DNA of 64,000 nt from an uncultured delta proteobacterium (GCA_903875445.1 CAIQWD010000064.1:62001-126000), one strand, 5' to 3'. Shown: positions 35,310 through 44,426, counted from the first letter of the stretch. The notes: generated by a model not told the origin, from the letters alone. Numbers and translations are program-made.

Positions 35310-36017
35310 ATGTACGAGAATGTAAACCAGATAACGATAACCCGAGCCCGGCAGGAAGCATCGACCATTTTTCTTGCCAAAGTTTTCAATTTAATGACCG
35401 TCGGTTTGGCACTTACCGGAATTATTGCCTTTTTCACCGCCAATACCGGTTTGGCCAGGATTATCATCGGTAGTCCCTTGTTTATGATTCTGATCCTGGC
35501 CGAACTGGGATTGGTCTTCTATCTCTCCGCCCGGGTCGAGAAGATTCAGGCGGCGACCGCCTCGGGGCTGTTCATCGGCTACTCGGTGCTGAATGGTCTT
35601 ACCCTGTCGGTTATTTTTCTCGCCTATACCAACACCTCCATCGCCGGCACTTTTTTTATTGCGGCCGGGATGTTCGGATCCATGGCGGTGTATGGCATGG
35701 TGACGAAACGGGATCTTTCAGGCTTGGGATCCTTCCTTTTTATGGGGCTCGTCGGCATTATTATTGCGTCGATTGTTAATATCTTTCTGCAGAGTTCAAG
35801 CGTGCACTGGGCAATTTCCTTCCTGGGTGTCCTGATTTTCACCGGTCTGACCGCATACGATGTGCAAAAGATAAAAAGAATAGGCGAGGAAGGAATACTG
35901 GCCCAAGGGGATGATGTCATCCGCAAAGGCGCTGTTATGGGGGCGCTGACTCTCTATCTCGATTTTATCAACCTGTTCCTGATGCTTCTGCGCTTCTTTG
36001 GCGGCAGCAGGGATTAA
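35310..36017 (+). CDS. Bax inhibitor-1/YccA family membrane protein
   Basis: The 235-residue protein has about seven TM segments and the BI-1 signatures T-V-G-L-A-L-T-G-I near residue 32, S-V-L-N-G-L-T-L near 90 and T-A-Y-D-V-Q-K-I-K near 185, including the conserved Asp of the calcium/proton site. A final helix ends in F-F-G-G-S-R-D. Bacterial homologues include YccA, an FtsH modulator. An AGGAGGA lies 8 bp before the ATG. It is monocistronic, followed by a hairpin terminator. Confidence 0.9.
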   Translation: MYENVNQITITRARQEASTIFLAKVFNLMTVGLALTGIIAFFTANTGLARIIIGSPLFMILILAELGLVFYLSARVEKIQAATASGLFIGYSVLNGLTLSVIFLAYTNTSIAGTFFIAAGMFGSMAVYGMVTKRDLSGLGSFLFMGLVGIIIASIVNIFLQSSSVHWAISFLGVLIFTGLTAYDVQKIKRIGEEGILAQGDDVIRKGAVMGALTLYLDFINLFLMLLRFFGGSRD

Positions 36018-36050
36018 GAATCGAAGCAACAGGCTGTTGTCCGGAGTTGT

Positions 36051-36084
36051 AATAGGCATGCGCAGATTTCGGCATGCCTATTTT
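36051..36084 (+). terminator. Rho-independent terminator after the BI-1 gene
   Basis: AATAGGCATGC and GCATGCCTATT form an 11-bp stem with a short loop, followed by TTTT. It lies 34 bp after the stop and just upstream of the small zinc-ribbon gene. Confidence 0.8.
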
Positions 36085-36097
36085 AAAAGGTGAGAAT

Positions 36098-36334
36098 ATG
36101 GCAAGGTCAAAGTGCCCATCATGTGAATACCATGAATTTGAAGCCGTCCACATCACAACAAAAAACGGGCAGAAATTCTGTCTTATTCAATGTCTCGCAT
36201 GTGGTACCGTCGTAGGCGCGCTCGATGAGGTAAAAATCACTAATGTAATTAAAAGCGCTGAAAAAAAACTGGCGAAATTCCTGGAAACCCTCAATCGCAA
36301 AGTAATAAACGTCTGTACCCGGAAAAACTCCTGA
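36098..36334 (+). CDS. Small zinc-ribbon-like protein
   Basis: The ATG at 36098 (AAAGGTGAG upstream) gives 78 aa: C-P-S-C at residues 5-8 and C-L-A-C at about 34-37, two CxxC knuckles of a zinc ribbon, followed by an amphipathic Lys/Leu-rich helix. I recognise no specific family. It is the first of three small genes on the plus strand (36098-37035). Confidence 0.65.
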   Translation: MARSKCPSCEYHEFEAVHITTKNGQKFCLIQCLACGTVVGALDEVKITNVIKSAEKKLAKFLETLNRKVINVCTRKNS

Positions 36335-36464
36335 AATCTCCTCCGAGATTTCTATTACCTGCCCCTAATCAATATAGACCGAAAACATTCCATCCGGTAT
36401 ACTTTGTATATCGGAAGAGTCCTCCGATGCCCGTCTTTTCTCAATTGTTTTTGAAGGTGAAGCC

Positions 36465-36770
36465 GTGCAATATCCCTTTCTTTTCCAGTATAAAGTGCGG
36501 CCAAATGTATCACACAAAGATTGGAATACGTTGACCGCAGCCATTGCAACGGTGATGGTTTTTGCCGATTCCGGAACCCTTGGGCGTTGTCGCAGTGCCA
36601 GGTTTATTGCTCGCAGTCAGTGGGATATCGTTGAGTTTATGCGGGCGATGATTATTTGTCCGCACCAGGTTGATAATTTTGACGCAGCTCTCGGCAAGGT
36701 TTACCGCCAGGCCGAGTTCTTTGGAATTGCCGCCTGTTTTGACGGCTGGACAAAACATCCGCATACATAG
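36465..36770 (+). CDS. Small hypothetical protein
   Basis: A 101-codon frame begins at a GTG at 36465, preceded by GAAGGTGAAG. It has mixed composition with several aromatic residues and three Cys, including R-C-R-S-A-R and I-I-C-P-H-Q. I recognise no family or motif. Reality is supported by the ribosome site and the fit between neighbours, not by homology. Confidence 0.5.
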   Translation: MQYPFLFQYKVRPNVSHKDWNTLTAAIATVMVFADSGTLGRCRSARFIARSQWDIVEFMRAMIICPHQVDNFDAALGKVYRQAEFFGIAACFDGWTKHPHT

Positions 36771-36831
36771 TGACAGGTGCCGTGCCAACTCATTGATAAC
36801 GGCATACAGAAAAGGCAAAAAGGAAAAAACC

Positions 36832-37035
36832 ATGGAAGAAGATATTGGTAAAAAGCTTGTTCAGGCCCTCAAGGATCCCAATAGCATAAACAGCCAAGAG
36901 AGTATAGCTAAGGCGATGGAGTTGACCAAGGCCTACGCCGGTTCAGGATCGGCGACCCATTTCAGTACGGTAACGAAGCTCTTTTATGATCTTTTTGAAA
37001 TGTTTGAAACCGGCAAGGATCCGCGGATCAAATAG
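36832..37035 (+). CDS. Small helical protein of unknown function
   Basis: The ATG at 36832 follows an AAAAGGAAAAAA site and gives 67 residues: a charged, helical start (M-E-E-D-I-G-K-K-L), a Ser/Ala-rich centre and a C-terminal helix F-Y-D-L-F-E-M-F. No TM segment or Cys. Its last 8 bp overlap the convergent HD-domain gene at 37028. Function unknown. Confidence 0.55.
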   Translation: MEEDIGKKLVQALKDPNSINSQESIAKAMELTKAYAGSGSATHFSTVTKLFYDLFEMFETGKDPRIK

Positions 37036-37981
37036 TCGGGGGTGTTCGTTTGAGGTACTTGTCAAGACAGGTGATGTCTTGACATTTTTTTATGATTTTC
37101 TTTAAGTATCCAATATTTTTGTCTATATTGTCAATGTAGAGATTGCGGTCTATCTTATGTCTCTCACGGAAATGAGTCTGCATTGCCGTAGAAGTATGCG
37201 AAAAGGTGGTAAGAAGACGCGTAAGAACCACATTGTGATAAAAATTTGCCGTATGTTCCATAAGTTCTAGAGCCGAACCGTGTCGGTTTATACCGCCTGC
37301 CTGCAGCTCATTGTGCAGAAGGGGCAAACACTCAAGATAGTAGCGGTCGGCCATTTGCGAGAGAATATCAGCCGATCCGACTACTTGGCCGACAAGTTGA
37401 ATTTCATGGCTATGGGATTCGAAAGTGGCAGGGTCGCTTTTAAGATCGGTATAATTGATAATGGTCGCACAGTCTCTGGGGATATCTTCTCCAAGTTTCT
37501 TGCGGTGAGAGTAGTGTTTGAGAAAGAGGATCGATCGAGCCTCGTGACCTGCCATATATTCGGTGCCTGAAAGGGCCGGATCGCCTTCTGCACGAAGCAT
37601 TCCGGTATCATGAAAATAGGCGGCAAGGAGGCCTTTCAGGAGCATATCGGCAGTAATCGGTAGGTGTTTGCTGCGGTGAAGTCCGTCAAAGAGCCGGATC
37701 GTCGCCAGCACAACCATTTGGCTGTGGCGCAGGTTGTGATAGGGCAGGGTGTTTTTTTGAAAGTCGGGATGCGAGCCGGCAAAGAAGGCGGCAAGGTCGT
37801 TATGAACCTCGCGAATCAGTTGGAGGTCTGCTGTGGGACTGATGTTTCCGGCGAGAAAGAGTATTTCATCCAGGGGCGTGCCGGAGAGCCTTCCCTCAAA
37901 AAGATGGGAGATATATTTATTGTCCATGAGCCACTCTGGGGGTTCAAGTGTAATGCTGCTATTTTTTCGACATTCTAGCAC
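37028..37981 (-). CDS. HD-domain phosphohydrolase
   Basis: The 317-residue product contains an HD-type domain, with Y-H-N-L-R-H-S near residue 82 and A-Y-F-H-D-T-G near 117 as the metal-binding His and His-Asp, and further His near G-H-E-A-R-S-I. It lacks the HD-GYP signature, so c-di-GMP hydrolysis is not indicated. The GTG at 37981 has no clear ribosome site; an ATG at 37927 is an alternative start. The substrate, presumably a nucleotide or second messenger, is unknown. It is divergent from the REC-GGDEF gene at 38253. Confidence 0.75.
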   Translation of the reverse strand: MLECRKNSSITLEPPEWLMDNKYISHLFEGRLSGTPLDEILFLAGNISPTADLQLIREVHNDLAAFFAGSHPDFQKNTLPYHNLRHSQMVVLATIRLFDGLHRSKHLPITADMLLKGLLAAYFHDTGMLRAEGDPALSGTEYMAGHEARSILFLKHYSHRKKLGEDIPRDCATIINYTDLKSDPATFESHSHEIQLVGQVVGSADILSQMADRYYLECLPLLHNELQAGGINRHGSALELMEHTANFYHNVVLTRLLTTFSHTSTAMQTHFRERHKIDRNLYIDNIDKNIGYLKKIIKKCQDITCLDKYLKRTPPTI

Positions 37982-38252
37982 TTACTTTTGGGATATGGCA
38001 AACCCTCTTGTTGACAATCGTTTTTTTTCGCTGAAATTGCCATTGAAAATGATAGTGTTGATCCTGTTCCCCAAAATTACTTTCTGGCGCAGTGCAAATT
38101 CTGAGTTGGCAAGAACAACAAAGGGACATCTGGACTTTATTTTTTTTTGCAGGTAATCTTTAACTATATCGTCGGCCGGGAAGAGGGAGCGCCAATGGTT
38201 CCCGAACCTTTGCAAGGCTTATAACAATGTTGTAAAAATCTCGCTGAATAAA

Positions 38253-39149
38253 ATGGAAGAGACGAAAAATTCCGTTGTTATCTTGATTGTTGATGACGAT
38301 GAACTGGTCCGAATGACGCTGAGTGTCCTGGTCGGTTCACTCGGTTACCACTGTCTTGTCGCCGGTGACGGTATTGAGGCAATCGCCGTATTGCGATCGA
38401 CGCCCGTCGACCTTGTCCTGACGGATATTGTCATGCCGGGGATGGATGGATTGGAGCTTCTCGCTCATATCCATGAACATCACAAGGGCACAGATGTAAT
38501 TGTTGCCACCGGATTCCATGCGAAGGCCAGCTATGCCGAGGTGATCAAGGCCGGAGCTATCGATTTCATCAAGAAACCCATCGACCAGGCCGAACTCGAC
38601 GCCAAGCTGGCCAGGGCCATGCGTGAGCGCAATTTGGTACGCAAGCTTGAACTCCTGTCAAAACAGGATAGCTTGACCGGGATTTTAAACAGAAGGGCCT
38701 TTGACGAACATTTTTCCTATGAGATGGAACGAGCCTTTCGGCAAAAATATTCGTTGATGCTGGCCGTAATCGATATTGATAATTTCAAGGAATACAATGA
38801 CAAACTCGGTCATCAGGAAGGCGATAAGGCTCTGATGAGCCTTGCCGAAATCATGAAAGAGTGTACCAGGGAGAGTGTTGATATGTGCTTTCGCCTCGGA
38901 GGTGACGAATTTGCCGTTTTACTCCCGCAAGCCACCGCCAGTCAAGGCACGGAAATCGTCCAGCGAATTCTCCTCACTTTTCTTGAGAGAAACTTCGGTG
39001 GCACCAGCCTTTCCATCGGGCTCATCTCCTGCAAACGAAATAAGCAGGTGTCGAAGGAAGAAGACGAGCAGGCGATGAAAAAGCAAGCCGACCAAGCCAT
39101 GTATGATGCCAAGAAAAGCGGTAAAAATTGCGTTGTTACAAGGGCTTGA
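38253..39149 (+). CDS. Response-regulator diguanylate cyclase (REC-GGDEF)
   Basis: Residues 10-125 of 298 are a receiver domain, with V-D-D-D near 14, the phospho-Asp in L-T-D-I-V-M-P-G near 60 and K-K-P near 112. Residues 135-298 form a GGDEF domain with the intact active-site motif R-L-G-G-D-E-F. The inhibitory R-x-x-D site is absent: the position reads E-S-V-D. So it probably makes c-di-GMP without product feedback. The cognate kinase is not adjacent; the orphan hybrid kinase at 32834 is a possible but unproven partner. A 270-bp gap without recognisable features lies upstream. Confidence 0.9.
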   Translation: MEETKNSVVILIVDDDELVRMTLSVLVGSLGYHCLVAGDGIEAIAVLRSTPVDLVLTDIVMPGMDGLELLAHIHEHHKGTDVIVATGFHAKASYAEVIKAGAIDFIKKPIDQAELDAKLARAMRERNLVRKLELLSKQDSLTGILNRRAFDEHFSYEMERAFRQKYSLMLAVIDIDNFKEYNDKLGHQEGDKALMSLAEIMKECTRESVDMCFRLGGDEFAVLLPQATASQGTEIVQRILLTFLERNFGGTSLSIGLISCKRNKQVSKEEDEQAMKKQADQAMYDAKKSGKNCVVTRA

Positions 39150-39152
39150 ACT

Positions 39153-40580
39153 TCAACCTAGAATATTTTTGTGAAACGAGCGGTCCGGTTCAATCGGATA
39201 TATTCCATTAAAACAGGCCAGGCAGAAATCGTCACTAGTCATTCCCGTCGCCCTTACCAACCCCTCCAGACTTAAATAATGCAGTGAGTCGAGGCCGAGA
39301 TAGGAAGCGATTTCGGCAATAGTTTTATTGTTGGCGATAAGTTGGTTTGCCGACGGAAAGTCGATTCCATAATAACAGGCGTGCCTGGTCGGAGGGCAAC
39401 TCACGACCATGTGAACCTCTTTGGCCCCCGCTTCCCGCAAAGCTCTCACCCGGCTTTTTCCGGTTGTGCCCCTGATTATCGAATCTTCAACGATAATGAG
39501 CCGTTTCCCTCTGAGAAAGGAACGAACCGGATTGAGTTTCACCTTGACGTTGAAATCGCGCATCGACTGGGTAGGCTGGATAAAGGTTCGACCGACGTAA
39601 TGATTGCGTATTACACCCATTTCCAATGGAATACCTGAAGCCTGCGAGTACCCGAGTGCCGCATAGTTGCCGGAATCGGGGAAGGGCATGACGAAATCGG
39701 CGTCGATCTTGGCCTCGGTCGCGAGGATCTCACCCATTCGTTTCCGCGCCAGATAGACGTTTATACCGAAAATTTCCGAATCGGGACGGGCAAAGTAGAC
39801 CTGTTCAAAGATACAGAAATGGCTGTTTTGTTTTGGCCAGGGGAAGATTGAGGTCATTGCCCCGTCCTTGAAAATAACAATCTCACCGGGTTCGATATCA
39901 CGAATATATTCGGCCTCTATGAGATCGAGGGCGCAGGTTTCCGAGGCGATGATCCAACCGCCGTTGCCGCCGTTTTTCAATTTGCCGAGGCAAAGGGGGC
40001 GAAAGCCATCGGGATCACGCACGGCGATCATCGTATCCTGGGTCATGAGCAGGAGTGAATATGCACCTTTCAGGGCCGTGAAGGTCCGGCGGAGGGCTTC
40101 TTCCAAGCCGAGATGGGCGGAACGGGCCATGAGGTGAAGGACTACCTCGCTATCCATGGTGGTTTGGAAAATCGAACCCTGTTCTTCCATGCTGGTACGG
40201 AGCGTGATGGAATTGACAAGATTGCCGTTATGGGCGACCGCTAAGGTTGTTCCCTTATGGGTGACCAGGAGTGGCTGGGCATTGGTAATATTCGATGCTC
40301 CGGTTGTCGAATATCGCACATGACCGATGGACAGATGGCCTTTCAGGCTCTGGATGGTGCTCTCGGAAAACACCTCCGGAACCAAGCCCATGTTTTTATA
40401 CATGGACACCGTGGTGCCGTTTGACGTTACAATTCCGGCGCTCTCCTGGCCGCGATGCTGCAGGGCATACAGTCCGAAGTACGTCAGTTTTGCCGAATCG
40501 TAATGATTATAAATGCCGCACACCCCGCATTCATGGGTGGGACGCCCATCTGATGATTTTTTCTTATTATTTTGTAACAT
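39153..40580 (-). CDS. purF: Amidophosphoribosyltransferase, [4Fe-4S] type
   Basis: The 475-residue product starts with a 17-residue propeptide followed by C-G-V-C-G-I-Y, so Cys18 should become the N-terminal nucleophile after processing, as in the Bacillus-type enzyme. Four Cys match the [4Fe-4S] ligands: F-C-I-F-E-Q-V near 250, H-A-C-Y-Y-G near 390, and C-L-A-C near 455. The PRPP loop I-V-E-D-S-I-I-R-G-T-T lies near 350. The enzyme begins de novo purine synthesis. The cluster suggests oxygen sensitivity. Its end is 4 bp from the convergent GGDEF gene. Confidence 0.95.
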   Translation of the reverse strand: MLQNNKKKSSDGRPTHECGVCGIYNHYDSAKLTYFGLYALQHRGQESAGIVTSNGTTVSMYKNMGLVPEVFSESTIQSLKGHLSIGHVRYSTTGASNITNAQPLLVTHKGTTLAVAHNGNLVNSITLRTSMEEQGSIFQTTMDSEVVLHLMARSAHLGLEEALRRTFTALKGAYSLLLMTQDTMIAVRDPDGFRPLCLGKLKNGGNGGWIIASETCALDLIEAEYIRDIEPGEIVIFKDGAMTSIFPWPKQNSHFCIFEQVYFARPDSEIFGINVYLARKRMGEILATEAKIDADFVMPFPDSGNYAALGYSQASGIPLEMGVIRNHYVGRTFIQPTQSMRDFNVKVKLNPVRSFLRGKRLIIVEDSIIRGTTGKSRVRALREAGAKEVHMVVSCPPTRHACYYGIDFPSANQLIANNKTIAEIASYLGLDSLHYLSLEGLVRATGMTSDDFCLACFNGIYPIEPDRSFHKNILG

Positions 40581-40679
40581 CGAACGCTTATCCTTGGTTG
40601 TCTGAAAAACAGGCAGCTAGGTGCATCCTCTCTATCACCTGAAGATTGCTGTTTCTTTTCAGTAATTGCCAAAACAGGT

Positions 40680-40710
40680 AAAGGCACAAAGAGTGAATCC
40701 TTGTGCCTTT
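40680..40710. terminator. Hairpin between the M20 peptidase and purF genes
   Basis: AAAGGCACAA and TTGTGCCTTT form a 10-bp stem with an 11-nt loop. It lies 100 bp upstream of purF and probably ends the minus-strand ispDF-peptidase transcript. Confidence 0.5.
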
Positions 40711-40796
40711 CTTGGGTATCCCAAAAAAAGAAATCTATAATAATTAATCCCCAAATTCAACAAGAAAGAATGGGCAGAAGGGGAAAAGCACGTATC

Positions 40797-40832
40797 CGGG
40801 GGAGAATAGGCACGAATTTCATTCCCCCGGCT
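40797..40832. terminator. Second hairpin after the M20 peptidase gene
   Basis: A GC-rich stem CCGGGGG / CCCCCGG with flanking AT pairs begins 7 bp beyond the minus-strand peptidase stop at 40839. On the minus strand a TTTT follows about ten bases later. A fair terminator candidate. Confidence 0.45.
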
Positions 40833-40838
40833 CTCGTT

Positions 40839-41984
40839 CTACTCCGTGGCCAAGGCATAGAGGAGTTCGGTCAGATTGACAAGGTCGTTGAGGTCGAGTT
40901 GCTCGTTGACGGTATGCACCTTGTTCATACCGCTTGCCACAATAGCCGTCGGCAAGCCGAAACCGTTAAAAATATTAGCATCGCTGCCGCCGCCGGCGAC
41001 AATGTAGCGTAGATCTTTGCCGCATGCGCCGGCAGCCTTTCTAATTCTCTGAAGGACCGGGGCATCCTCGGCAATGGTCAGCGGCGGGTAGTCATCGACG
41101 ATTTCAATGGCGACGGAAGGCCTATGGTCACCGGTTGCCGGATTGCCCCGCCAGTCGGTAACAATTTTTTGGAAAACATTAAATATTTCCTCGGTATAGC
41201 GTGCCAACTTGGCGCTGGAATGGCTACGAACCTCCCCTCGGAGAACCACCCGCTCGGGGACAATATTGGTTGCCACACCTCCTTCGATCATACCGAAATT
41301 GCATGTTGATTCCTCATCCAGCCGACCCATACGGATGCTTGTCAGCGCCTGGGCGGCAAGAGCCAGCGCATTGATCCCGGCTTCCGGACAGAGGCCGGCA
41401 TGGGCCGCCATTCCCTTGATTTCAACCTTTATCTTGTTGGCGGCAGGGGCGCCAATGACCACATGATTGTTGCCGGTCGAATCCAACGCGTAGCCGTACT
41501 TCGTCCGCAGTTTGCCATATTCGAGGTTTTTCGCACCGAGCAGCCCGATTTCTTCGCAGGTGGTGATCACCACCTCAAGGGTCGGATGAGCGATATTGTT
41601 GTCCTTCAGGAGGGTCAGCAGTTCAAGGACTGCGGCAATACCGGTTTTATCATCACCACCGAGAATGGTATTTCCTTTGCTGGTGAAAATATCGCCGGTT
41701 CTTACCACCTCGATCCCGGTAGCCGGTTCAACGGTGTCCATGTGGCAGGAAAAGAACAAGCCTTCCAGATCCGGTCTATTGCCGTTAAAGCGAACAATAA
41801 GGTTTCCCGATTCGGAGCCGGTGCGGGCGGCAGAATCGTCTTCATAAAGGACGTCGGCGCCGAGTTCGGTAAATGCCTGTTTCAGGTAGGCGGCGACGGC
41901 CCCTTCTCGGCGGGAAGGACTGCTTATCCGGCAAAGTTCGGTAAAAGTTGTGGCAAGCCGTTCCCGGTTGATTTCTATGGTCAT
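40839..41984 (-). CDS. M20 family metallopeptidase (peptidase T-like)
   Basis: The ATG at 41984 overlaps the ispDF stop as ATGA, giving 381 aa. Zinc ligands are visible in F-F-S-C-H-M-D-T-V near residue 80 and L-G-G-D-D-K-T-G near 110. The catalytic Glu lies in T-T-C-E-E-I-G near 145 and further ligands in D-S-T-G near 170. The lid/dimerisation domain spans about 185-290. Closest match by eye is the PepT/M20B group, which removes N-terminal residues from tripeptides. Alternative: an M42-like peptidase. It is translationally coupled to ispDF, an association with no obvious functional reason. Confidence 0.85.
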   Translation of the reverse strand: MTIEINRERLATTFTELCRISSPSRREGAVAAYLKQAFTELGADVLYEDDSAARTGSESGNLIVRFNGNRPDLEGLFFSCHMDTVEPATGIEVVRTGDIFTSKGNTILGGDDKTGIAAVLELLTLLKDNNIAHPTLEVVITTCEEIGLLGAKNLEYGKLRTKYGYALDSTGNNHVVIGAPAANKIKVEIKGMAAHAGLCPEAGINALALAAQALTSIRMGRLDEESTCNFGMIEGGVATNIVPERVVLRGEVRSHSSAKLARYTEEIFNVFQKIVTDWRGNPATGDHRPSVAIEIVDDYPPLTIAEDAPVLQRIRKAAGACGKDLRYIVAGGGSDANIFNGFGLPTAIVASGMNKVHTVNEQLDLNDLVNLTELLYALATE

Positions 41985-43165
41985 AAACAATCCTTTTTTT
42001 CATTTTGCAGGAGAACGACGGCATGGCAACCGATGCCTTCCTTTCTCCCGGTGAATCCCATGCCTTCGGTGGTTGTCGCCTTGATGTTGATGACACCTGC
42101 CGCAACCCCACAGGCTCGTCCAAGTATTTCCTTCATCTGCGGAAGAAAAGTGGCCAGTCGGGGCGCCTGACAGACCAGGGTGATGTCGGCATTACCCACG
42201 TTATAGCCTCTGTCCCTGACCAGTTGAATAACCCGTTCAAGGAGGGAAATAGAATAAATTCCGGCAAACTGGGCATCGGAATCGGGGAAATGTTGGCCGA
42301 TATCGCCACTTCCCAAGGCCCCGAGGAGGGCATCGCACAGGGCGTGGGTGAGAACATCGGCGTCGGAATGACCGGCGAGACCATGGCGATGCGGAACGGT
42401 GACACCGCCGAGGACAAGAGGGCGGTTTTCGGCAAAGCGATGGGCATCGTAGCCGTGTCCGATACGAAAGGTCGGTGCCGGGTTATGGCTCAAGAGTTTT
42501 TCGGCCAAATAGAGATCCTCCGGACGGGTGATTTTGATATTTGTCTCGGCCCCTTCAACGAGCCTTACCGGGATGGCCGCCCTTTCCAGAAGCGACGATT
42601 CGTCGGTGACATCGGCGTCGCCATTTATCCGGTAGGCCGCCTCCAGGAGTTCTCGCCTGACTGCTTGCGGGGTCTGGGCCTGCCACAGGTCGGTACGGTC
42701 GATGGTCTCGGCGACCCGGCCCTGGGGGCTGCCCTTTTTCAGGGTGTCTTTTACCGGCAGGGCGGCGATGGCGGCGCCGTACGCGAGGGCAGCCTCATAA
42801 CATCGAGCGATCAGTTGCCCGGTGACCAGGGGTCTTGCCGCGTCATGCACCAGGACGATTTCCGTGTTGTCACCCAAGGCATCAAGGCCTGCTTTGACCG
42901 AATCCTGGCGTCTTCGCCCGCCTGGCAATATTGTCAGGTTTTTGCCCTCAAGTCCATAGTCGTAAAGAAGCGCCCGCGTATGTTCCACCATGCTGGGGGG
43001 TACGACCACGACGATGCGGGCCACATAGTCCTCGTCCCAAAAAGCACGAACGGTGCGAACAAGAATGGGGATGCCAGCAAGCAGGTGATACTGTTTCGGA
43101 TGATCAAGATTCATTCGGGTGCCGAAACCGGCAGCCGGAATGATAACAGCGGCTCTGGGGGTCAT
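41981..43165 (-). CDS. ispDF: Bifunctional IspD/IspF (MEP isoprenoid pathway)
   Basis: The N-terminal domain is IspD, with the CTP-binding I-P-A-A-G-F-G-T-R-M motif and L-V-H-D-A-A-R-P near 105. The C-terminal domain is IspF, with the metal-binding G-H-G-Y-D-A-H-R-F near 235 and A-H-S-D / G-H-S-D-A-D-V near 265. It catalyses formation of CDP-methylerythritol and the MEcPP cyclisation. The fusion is common in Proteobacteria, including several Desulfobacterota and Campylobacterota. I place the start at the ATG at 43165; an upstream TTG at 43186 is possible. It is upstream of and coupled to the M20 peptidase gene. Confidence 0.93.
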   Translation of the reverse strand: MTPRAAVIIPAAGFGTRMNLDHPKQYHLLAGIPILVRTVRAFWDEDYVARIVVVVPPSMVEHTRALLYDYGLEGKNLTILPGGRRRQDSVKAGLDALGDNTEIVLVHDAARPLVTGQLIARCYEAALAYGAAIAALPVKDTLKKGSPQGRVAETIDRTDLWQAQTPQAVRRELLEAAYRINGDADVTDESSLLERAAIPVRLVEGAETNIKITRPEDLYLAEKLLSHNPAPTFRIGHGYDAHRFAENRPLVLGGVTVPHRHGLAGHSDADVLTHALCDALLGALGSGDIGQHFPDSDAQFAGIYSISLLERVIQLVRDRGYNVGNADITLVCQAPRLATFLPQMKEILGRACGVAAGVINIKATTTEGMGFTGRKEGIGCHAVVLLQNEKKDCL

Positions 43166-43263
43166 GAAAAATGGGGGACAAGGCAATAAATGGTCTTATG
43201 GACAATCCTATGAAAATTGGCGATTCTCGGCAACGGAACCGACCGCAGACATGGCTTTAAAAA

Positions 43264-43614
43264 GGAGCGGGCTATAAGCCGAATTCTGTACCCCCGCAAA
43301 GGGGCCATGATCATTTAACTGGAATGTTGATTGCTCAACATCTCTTGCAACCTACCCGGAGATTTCGGACGGGCCGCCCTCAAACATCTCCCTATTTGGT
43401 CTTGCTCTGGGTGGGGTTTGCCGTGCCTTCCATGTCACCATGGAAGCGGTGAGCTCTTACCTCGCCGTTTCACCCTTACCTGATGGAACCAGGCGGTTTG
43501 TTTTCTGTGGCACTTTCCCCCGGTCGCCCGGCGTTCGTGTTACGAACCATCCTGCCCTGCAGAGTTCGGACTTTCCTCTCCGGCAAAAAACCGGAGCGAT
43601 CATGCGCCCGCTCC
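43264..43614 (-). ncRNA. rnpB: RNase P RNA (class A)
   Basis: Read on the minus strand this region starts GGAGCGGGC and ends GCCCGCTCC, pairing as P1. It contains the conserved GAGGAAAGTCCGAACTC block, GGCAGGATG, the GTGCCACAGAAAA segment, GGTAAGGGTGAAAC and, near the 3' end, AGATGTTTG. These are bacterial RNase P RNA landmarks; the RNA processes the 5' end of pre-tRNAs. A TTTTT follows the 3' end. Length is about 351 nt, as usual for class A. Open frames within it on the plus strand are spurious. Confidence 0.95.
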
Positions 43615-43676
43615 AACCGGCAATGTAGTTGGAAACGGCGAAAGAAGAAAGGGAAAAATGCTGCTTAAATTTTTAG

Positions 43677-44399
43677 CTAGTTTTTCTCTTCCGCAGGCCG
43701 GACGAAATGAATCATCCGTTGGCAGGTCGGGCAGTCGAGGAGTTCGTCACCCCTCAACAACCGATTAAAAAGCTGCGGTGGGATGGCCATGAAACAACCT
43801 TGGCAAACACCGTCGATCACATTGACAACTGCCAAGCCTTTGCGATGTAGGCGAAGGGTGTCGTACTTACGGAGGGTCGATGCCTTGATCTTGATTGCCT
43901 GTTCGCCTCGTTGGCCGTCCTTTTCCTTTTTCCCTCTGTTGATCGCTTCGATATTGTCTCGAACCTTCTCGGTTTCTTCGGCAACAAGCTCTTTTTCGCC
44001 TTTTAATATGTTTTTTTCCTCGGTCATCTGCGCCGTCAGTTGTTCGACCGAGATCATAATGGCGACGATTTTTTCCTCGTTTTCCTTGGCGCTCTTTTTG
44101 GCATCCTCGATCTCTTTAAGAAGTGCCGTTTGCTCTCGGCCGGTCTGAACCTGCATCATCCTCGATTGGCGTTCTCGGACATGGGCCATCTTGTCGGCCA
44201 TTTCACCCTCCAGGGTGCGGCCTTCTTTCTGCTCGGAGTTGATCTGTTCCTGTAGTTCATTGATGAAAGTTTCTCTTTTGGCCAGGGCGGAAATACGTTC
44301 ATCAAGGCCATTTTGCTCGGCCTTGATAGCCTGGTCGATTTTATCAATTTCTAAGTCAATGGCCTGCAGTGCGACGAGTTGGGCTAAAAGTTCGTTCAA
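43677..44399 (-). CDS. Coiled-coil C4-type zinc-ribbon protein
   Basis: A 240-residue protein of the family with a long N-terminal coiled coil (about 1-180, charged heptads) and a C-terminal zinc ribbon, C-Q-G-C near 199 and C-P-T-C near 226. Similar proteins occur beside nif3 in many bacteria and are thought to be RNA- or protein-binding, but no activity is established. The start is a TTG at 44399, with a GGAG 8 bp upstream. It lies 28 bp after nif3 on the same strand, an operon. Confidence 0.85.
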   Translation of the reverse strand: MNELLAQLVALQAIDLEIDKIDQAIKAEQNGLDERISALAKRETFINELQEQINSEQKEGRTLEGEMADKMAHVRERQSRMMQVQTGREQTALLKEIEDAKKSAKENEEKIVAIMISVEQLTAQMTEEKNILKGEKELVAEETEKVRDNIEAINRGKKEKDGQRGEQAIKIKASTLRKYDTLRLHRKGLAVVNVIDGVCQGCFMAIPPQLFNRLLRGDELLDCPTCQRMIHFVRPAEEKN

Positions 44400-44426
44400 G
44401 ATGATTCTCCTCTCTATGTTATTTTA

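Noticed and set aside
37982-38215. A 77-codon minus-strand frame between the HD and GGDEF genes
   Set aside because: No ribosome site or recognisable motif; AT-rich intergenic composition.
42005-43189. A 394-codon plus-strand frame opposite ispDF
   Set aside because: Antisense shadow; ispDF motifs on the minus strand are clear.
43440-43668. Two overlapping plus-strand reading frames of about 60 codons
   Set aside because: They lie within or across the RNase P RNA gene; the RNA explains the sequence.
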